Positions 13,212 through 15,840 of a stretch of DNA of 15,840 nucleotides are shown here, in pieces. The notes under the pieces were generated by a model. That model worked only from the letters and a program-made list of their open reading frames with translations, was not told the origin of the DNA and made no database searches. The stretch spans positions 1 to 15,840 of the forward strand of contig JAFRZC010000236.1 in assembly GCA_017442765.1 (NCBI GenBank), given 5' to 3'. Position 1 is the first letter of the stretch. The number at the start of each line of letters is the position of its first letter. Both the position numbers and the translations under genes were made by a program. This DNA is from Prevotella sp. GTDB taxonomy: Bacteria; Bacteroidota; Bacteroidia; Bacteroidales; Bacteroidaceae.

Positions 13212-14188
13212 TCTATGTGTTCTGTTTTGTAATCCCCTTTTTCGTCAGTGTAGATGAGATAGGCAGACAGTTCTTTGTGCTTTTTCAGAAACGCCCGTCC
13301 GCGTTCCAGTCCCATGACCATGAGTGCTGTGGCATAGGCATCGGCTGTGGCGCAGTCGTCGGCGATGACTGTGGCCGAGAGTAGGTTGTGCTGTACGGGA
13401 TAGCCGGTGGCGGGGTCGATGGTATGGGCATATTTCCTGCCGTCTTTATAGTAGAACCGTCGGTAGTTGCCACTTGTGGCCAATGCCCTGTCGCTGAGCG
13501 TGATGATCTCTTGAATCTCAGTGCCCTCTTCCTTCGGTTTTTGTAGGCCAATGTGCCATTTCTCGCCCTTGCTGTTTACTCCCTTCACCACGACCTCTCC
13601 GCCAATCTCAATCATGTAGTTCTTCACGTCGTGACGGTTTAGGACTTTTGCCACCATGTCGCAGCCGTAGCCTTTGGCGATGGCTGAACAGTCGAGCATC
13701 GTGCGAGGGTCTTGTTTTCTGAGCGTGCCGTTGAGGGTTACTTTCGTATAGCCCACGAATTGCAACAGGCTGTCTATCTGCTCACGGGTGGGCATGTTGC
13801 CACTCCTGAAGCCGAAACCCCATGCGTTAACGAGTGGAGCGACGGTGATGTCGAAAGTGCCGTCGGTTTGTCTGGAAATCGTCTCTGCCTGCCTATAAAC
13901 CTCTTCGAACATCGTTCCGGCAACAACGGGTTGTTCTCCTCGGTTGATGCGCGAGATGACTGAGGTGCCATTGAACATCGACAGGTTGGCATCTACCTGA
14001 CGTAGCGCGTCTGTCATCTCGGCTTCCAGATGCTCGTGGCTTTGGTAGGTGATGTGGTAGGTTGTGCCAAAGATATTGCCCTCGGTGTGCAGATATGGCT
14101 TGTTCTGCTCATTCTTTATGATATAGATGGTACCTATGATGAGCAGGATAAGCAGTGGCAGTTGCCAAAAGAGTGATTTACGGGTCAT
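13208..14188 (-). CDS. apbE: FAD:protein FMN transferase (ApbE), membrane-anchored
   Basis: ApbE covalently attaches FMN from FAD to Ser/Thr of extracytoplasmic electron-transfer proteins, such as the Rnf and Nqr subunits, using Mg2+. Seen here in order: N-terminal membrane helix (about 7-24), FGTTYH (about 40-45), TDGTFDITVAPLVNAWGFG (108-126), AIAKGYGCD (169-177), EIGGEV, TSGNYRRF (238-245), HTIDPATG (255-262) and ADAYATAL (282-289), whose Asp and Thr match metal ligands. The 326-residue length is normal. No lipobox cysteine follows the helix, so it is anchored by the helix or cleaved by signal peptidase I. The frame is open upstream to 14260, but the ATG at 14188 directly precedes the hydrophobic segment and overlaps the previous stop as ATGA, the pattern also seen at two other junctions of this operon. 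Confidence 0.95.
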   Translation of the reverse strand: MTRKSLFWQLPLLILLIIGTIYIIKNEQNKPYLHTEGNIFGTTYHITYQSHEHLEAEMTDALRQVDANLSMFNGTSVISRINRGEQPVVAGTMFEEVYRQAETISRQTDGTFDITVAPLVNAWGFGFRSGNMPTREQIDSLLQFVGYTKVTLNGTLRKQDPRTMLDCSAIAKGYGCDMVAKVLNRHDVKNYMIEIGGEVVVKGVNSKGEKWHIGLQKPKEEGTEIQEIITLSDRALATSGNYRRFYYKDGRKYAHTIDPATGYPVQHNLLSATVIADDCATADAYATALMVMGLERGRAFLKKHKELSAYLIYTDEKGDYKTEHIE

Positions 14189-14856
14189 AGCTCGAAGATG
14201 AGGTTGAATGTTCCGCCGAGGCGTGTGCCTCCTTGTTTGCCGTAGCCGGGCACGTACCACATGTTGTCAAGCTCTCCGTCGTCGTGCAGCAGACGGCGCT
14301 TATAGCGCAGCGACCAGCCCAGCCGGAAGTTGTGCCATATCTTCGCGTCGATGCCCACGACACCTTCGAGCCAGTGGTAGGAGCACGAAACGCCTCTCAT
14401 TCCGTAGTCGGCATGGTCGCCCCAGACGGGGTCGTCGGTGCCGGGGCTGGCGAGGTCGTATTTGAAGGAGGTGAGGGCATAGCGGAAGCCACCGTAGAGC
14501 CGATAGTCGTCGTGCTTGTTTCTCAGCAGGTTGAAGTCGCATCCCGCGCGGAAGTAGGGTGCGGAGGTCTTGTAGGTCAGTTGCGTCGTAACCTCTTCTG
14601 CGTCGGCGTTTCCAATGCCTGCCTCGACGACGGGGAAATACTTGTCGCGCAGGTTGACGCGCACAGCCGCCTCGTATTGCCCGTAATCGCTTATAGCAAG
14701 CTGGATGATGCCGACCAGGTCGGCCGACACGGCTACGCCTCGGAACAGGCGGGTGGAGTCGGCTTTCTCCTGCGCCAAGGTGGTCTGGGGCATGAGTAGC
14801 AGCAGGCTACTCGCTATCGCTTTTGAAATAGATATGGAAATGTGCTTTGCTGGCAT
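14185..14856 (-). CDS. DUF6048 family outer-membrane-like protein
   Basis: A 223-residue exported protein of unknown function, recognised as DUF6048, a Bacteroidetes family usually found beside DUF6452. Residues 1-29 form a signal peptide ending in TTLAQ. The mature protein alternates aromatic and polar residues, with segments such as DYGQYEAAVRVNL, YFPVVEAGIGNAD, APYFRAGCDFNLL, YRLYGGFRYALTSFKYD and FRLGWSLRYKRRL, and ends in FNLIFEL. This fits a small outer-membrane beta-barrel, though no barrel homology can be proven by eye. The ATG at 14856 lies 50 bp inside the preceding DUF6452 gene. The next in-frame Met (residue 22) would lose the signal peptide, so the overlapping start is preferred. 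The stop overlaps the apbE start by 4 bp. Confidence 0.82.
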   Translation of the reverse strand: MPAKHISISISKAIASSLLLLMPQTTLAQEKADSTRLFRGVAVSADLVGIIQLAISDYGQYEAAVRVNLRDKYFPVVEAGIGNADAEEVTTQLTYKTSAPYFRAGCDFNLLRNKHDDYRLYGGFRYALTSFKYDLASPGTDDPVWGDHADYGMRGVSCSYHWLEGVVGIDAKIWHNFRLGWSLRYKRRLLHDDGELDNMWYVPGYGKQGGTRLGGTFNLIFEL

Positions 14857-15286
14857 CGTAGTTCACATTTTTATTGTTTATCTCTATTTTCTCGATGGCG
14901 TTGTTCGTCGTGGTTACGTCGGTGATGGTGTGGAAGAAGGCCGGGGCGCAGTCGAGCGACTCGAAGTGCGGATGGTTCTCCTTTGTCACACGCACCTCGT
15001 CGGTTACCTCGTTGCCCTCGTCGTCGGTCAGGGTGAAGTGTAAGATGTCTTCCTCGCGTGTGTAGCTCATGGGCAGGATGAAACTATCGACATTGGCTAT
15101 CTGATAGATGAGAATGGTGTCGCGCTCGTCGTTGACCGGCGACGACACGGTGAGACTCTTCGTGAGCACACTGACATCTCCGGCGAGCTTATACGACGTA
15201 TAGACGGTGTTGCTTAGCGGGCAGTCAATCGACGAACAGGCTACCAGCAGCAATACAAACAGGATGCCCCACAGTGTCTTTCTCAT
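14807..15286 (-). CDS. DUF6452 family lipoprotein
   Basis: A 159-residue predicted lipoprotein of unknown function. The N-terminus has a short basic region, a hydrophobic core and the lipobox LVAC with Cys17, so it should be lipidated and placed in the envelope. After the cysteine comes SSIDCPLSNTV, which I recognise as typical of DUF6452, then a beta-rich domain with YQIANVDSFILPMSYTREE and ending near HFHIYF. The ATG at 15286 overlaps the preceding glycosyltransferase stop as ATGA. The longer open frame reaching 15568 runs inside the glycosyltransferase gene and is not used. Its 3' end overlaps DUF6048 by 50 bp in another frame. The constant pairing of the two families suggests that they act together at the outer membrane. 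Confidence 0.86.
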   Translation of the reverse strand: MRKTLWGILFVLLLVACSSIDCPLSNTVYTSYKLAGDVSVLTKSLTVSSPVNDERDTILIYQIANVDSFILPMSYTREEDILHFTLTDDEGNEVTDEVRVTKENHPHFESLDCAPAFFHTITDVTTTNNAIEKIEINNKNVNYDASKAHFHIYFKSDSE

Positions 15287-15840
15287 AGTGTCTCGGCTAT
15301 TTGGTAATCGTTGCGGCTTGTGGACGACCGGCTGACGAGGTCGGCCACAAATCCGGTAAGGAATAGCTGCGTGCCCATGAGCATCATGGTCAGCGCGATG
15401 TAGAAGTAGGGAGAGTCGGTGACCAGTCGCTGGGGTATTCCTTTTGCCAGACACCACAGCTTTCCCGCTCCGATGATGAGGGCGGCCACGAAACCGATAA
15501 GAAACATAATGGTGCCCAGGAATCCGAATACGTGCATGGGCTGTTTGCCGAAGCTGCTGAGGAACCATAGCGTGAGCAGGTCGAGGTAGCCGTTGACAAA
15601 GCGGTTCAGTCCGAACTTCGACTTTCCGTACTTGCGTGCCTGATGGTGCACCACCTTCTCGCCAATCTTGGTGAACCCGGCGTTTTTGGCCAGATAGGGG
15701 ATGTAGCGGTGCATCTCGCCATAGACCTCAATGTTCTTCACCACGTCTTGCCGGTAGGCTTTCAGCCCGCAGTTGAAGTCGTGCAGGTTCCCGATGCCGC
15801 TGATGCGCCGTGCGGTGGCGTTGAAGAGCTTGGTGGGCAG
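15283..15840 (-). CDS. Glycosyltransferase family 2 (polyprenyl-phosphate glycosyltransferase type), C-terminal part
   Basis: The last 185 residues of an integral-membrane family-2 glycosyltransferase. The frame is open to the right edge of the window, so the N-terminal GT-A catalytic part lies outside. The visible part begins LPTKLFNATARRISG and contains LHDFNCGLKAYR and EVYGEMHRYIPYLA, hallmarks of DPM1/GtrB-like enzymes that transfer a sugar from a nucleotide donor to a polyprenyl phosphate. A KYGKSKFG motif precedes two membrane segments, near HVFGFLGTIMFLIGFVAALI and SPYFYIALTMMLMGTQLFL. The GTG at 15744 lies in mid-domain and is not the start. It is the first visible gene of the minus-strand operon and overlaps DUF6452 by 4 bp. 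The sugar and lipid acceptor cannot be told from this fragment. Confidence 0.93.
   Translation of the reverse strand: MPTKLFNATARRISGIGNLHDFNCGLKAYRQDVVKNIEVYGEMHRYIPYLAKNAGFTKIGEKVVHHQARKYGKSKFGLNRFVNGYLDLLTLWFLSSFGKQPMHVFGFLGTIMFLIGFVAALIIGAGKLWCLAKGIPQRLVTDSPYFYIALTMMLMGTQLFLTGFVADLVSRSSTSRNDYQIAETL

Noticed and set aside
13208..14260. Longer ApbE start at 14260
   Set aside because: The added 24 residues are Arg-rich and lie inside DUF6048. The ATG at 14188 gives the usual N-terminal helix and an ATGA junction.
14185..15286. DUF6048 or DUF6452 as FMN-modified substrates of the neighbouring ApbE
   Set aside because: Neither contains a sequence like the D-G-x-x-(S/T)-G-A-T flavinylation motif.
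14807..15568. 253-codon frame starting at 15568 as the lipoprotein gene
   Set aside because: The upstream part is the shadow of the glycosyltransferase; the lipoprotein signal starts at the ATG at 15286.

Overview
The window looks like a Bacteroidales chromosome segment, probably Prevotellaceae or a close relative. The evidence is a type IX secretion 'plug'-like (DUF5103) protein, the paired families DUF6452 and DUF6048, a thioester-less alpha-2-macroglobulin, a DUF1573 protein, promoter-like motifs of the Bacteroidetes type (TTTG, then TAnnTTTG about 19-21 bp later), and few recognisable Shine-Dalgarno sequences. No 16S gene or taxon marker is present, so the genus is an inference.

Layout. 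Bases 1-314 are a tandem array of 39 copies of an 8-bp unit (RRGTTGAC), cut by the left edge. It runs to 19 bp before the start of a secreted DUF5103 protein (334-1590, +). A smaller array of the same unit, flanked by 7-bp CTAAACR repeats, fills the gap after that gene (1591-1729). Next, on the minus strand, is a large UvrD-type helicase (1766-4582) with a DEDDh 3'-5' exonuclease domain nested inside it. It carries three in-frame insertions made of palindromic or tandem-repeat DNA. A 290-bp divergent intergenic region follows, with one good Bacteroidetes-type promoter candidate for each direction.

On the plus strand come an 1850-residue alpha-2-macroglobulin-like protein with a degenerate thioester site (4873-10425), three copies of a 22-bp repeat (10435-10500), a DUF1573 protein (10517-11641) and ispH (11670-12542), the last enzyme of the MEP isoprenoid pathway. 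ispH converges with a minus-strand operon across only 12 bp. Read in its own direction, that operon is: glycosyltransferase 2 (partial at the right edge), DUF6452 lipoprotein, DUF6048 outer-membrane-like protein, apbE (FAD:protein FMN transferase), Crp/Fnr-type regulator. Every junction overlaps (4, 50, 4 and 4 bp), which implies one transcript with translational coupling.

How it fits together. Most genes serve the cell envelope: surface secretion, periplasmic protease trapping or surveillance, envelope lipoproteins, lipid-linked sugar transfer and flavinylation of extracytoplasmic proteins. The most unusual signal is not a gene. Short-period (7-, 8- and 22-bp) and palindromic repeats sit between genes, and similar material appears inside reading frames without breaking them: three times in the helicase, once in IspH, and probably in DUF1573. 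This resembles the behaviour of Rickettsia palindromic elements. I see no complete insertion sequence, CRISPR array, tRNA or rRNA.
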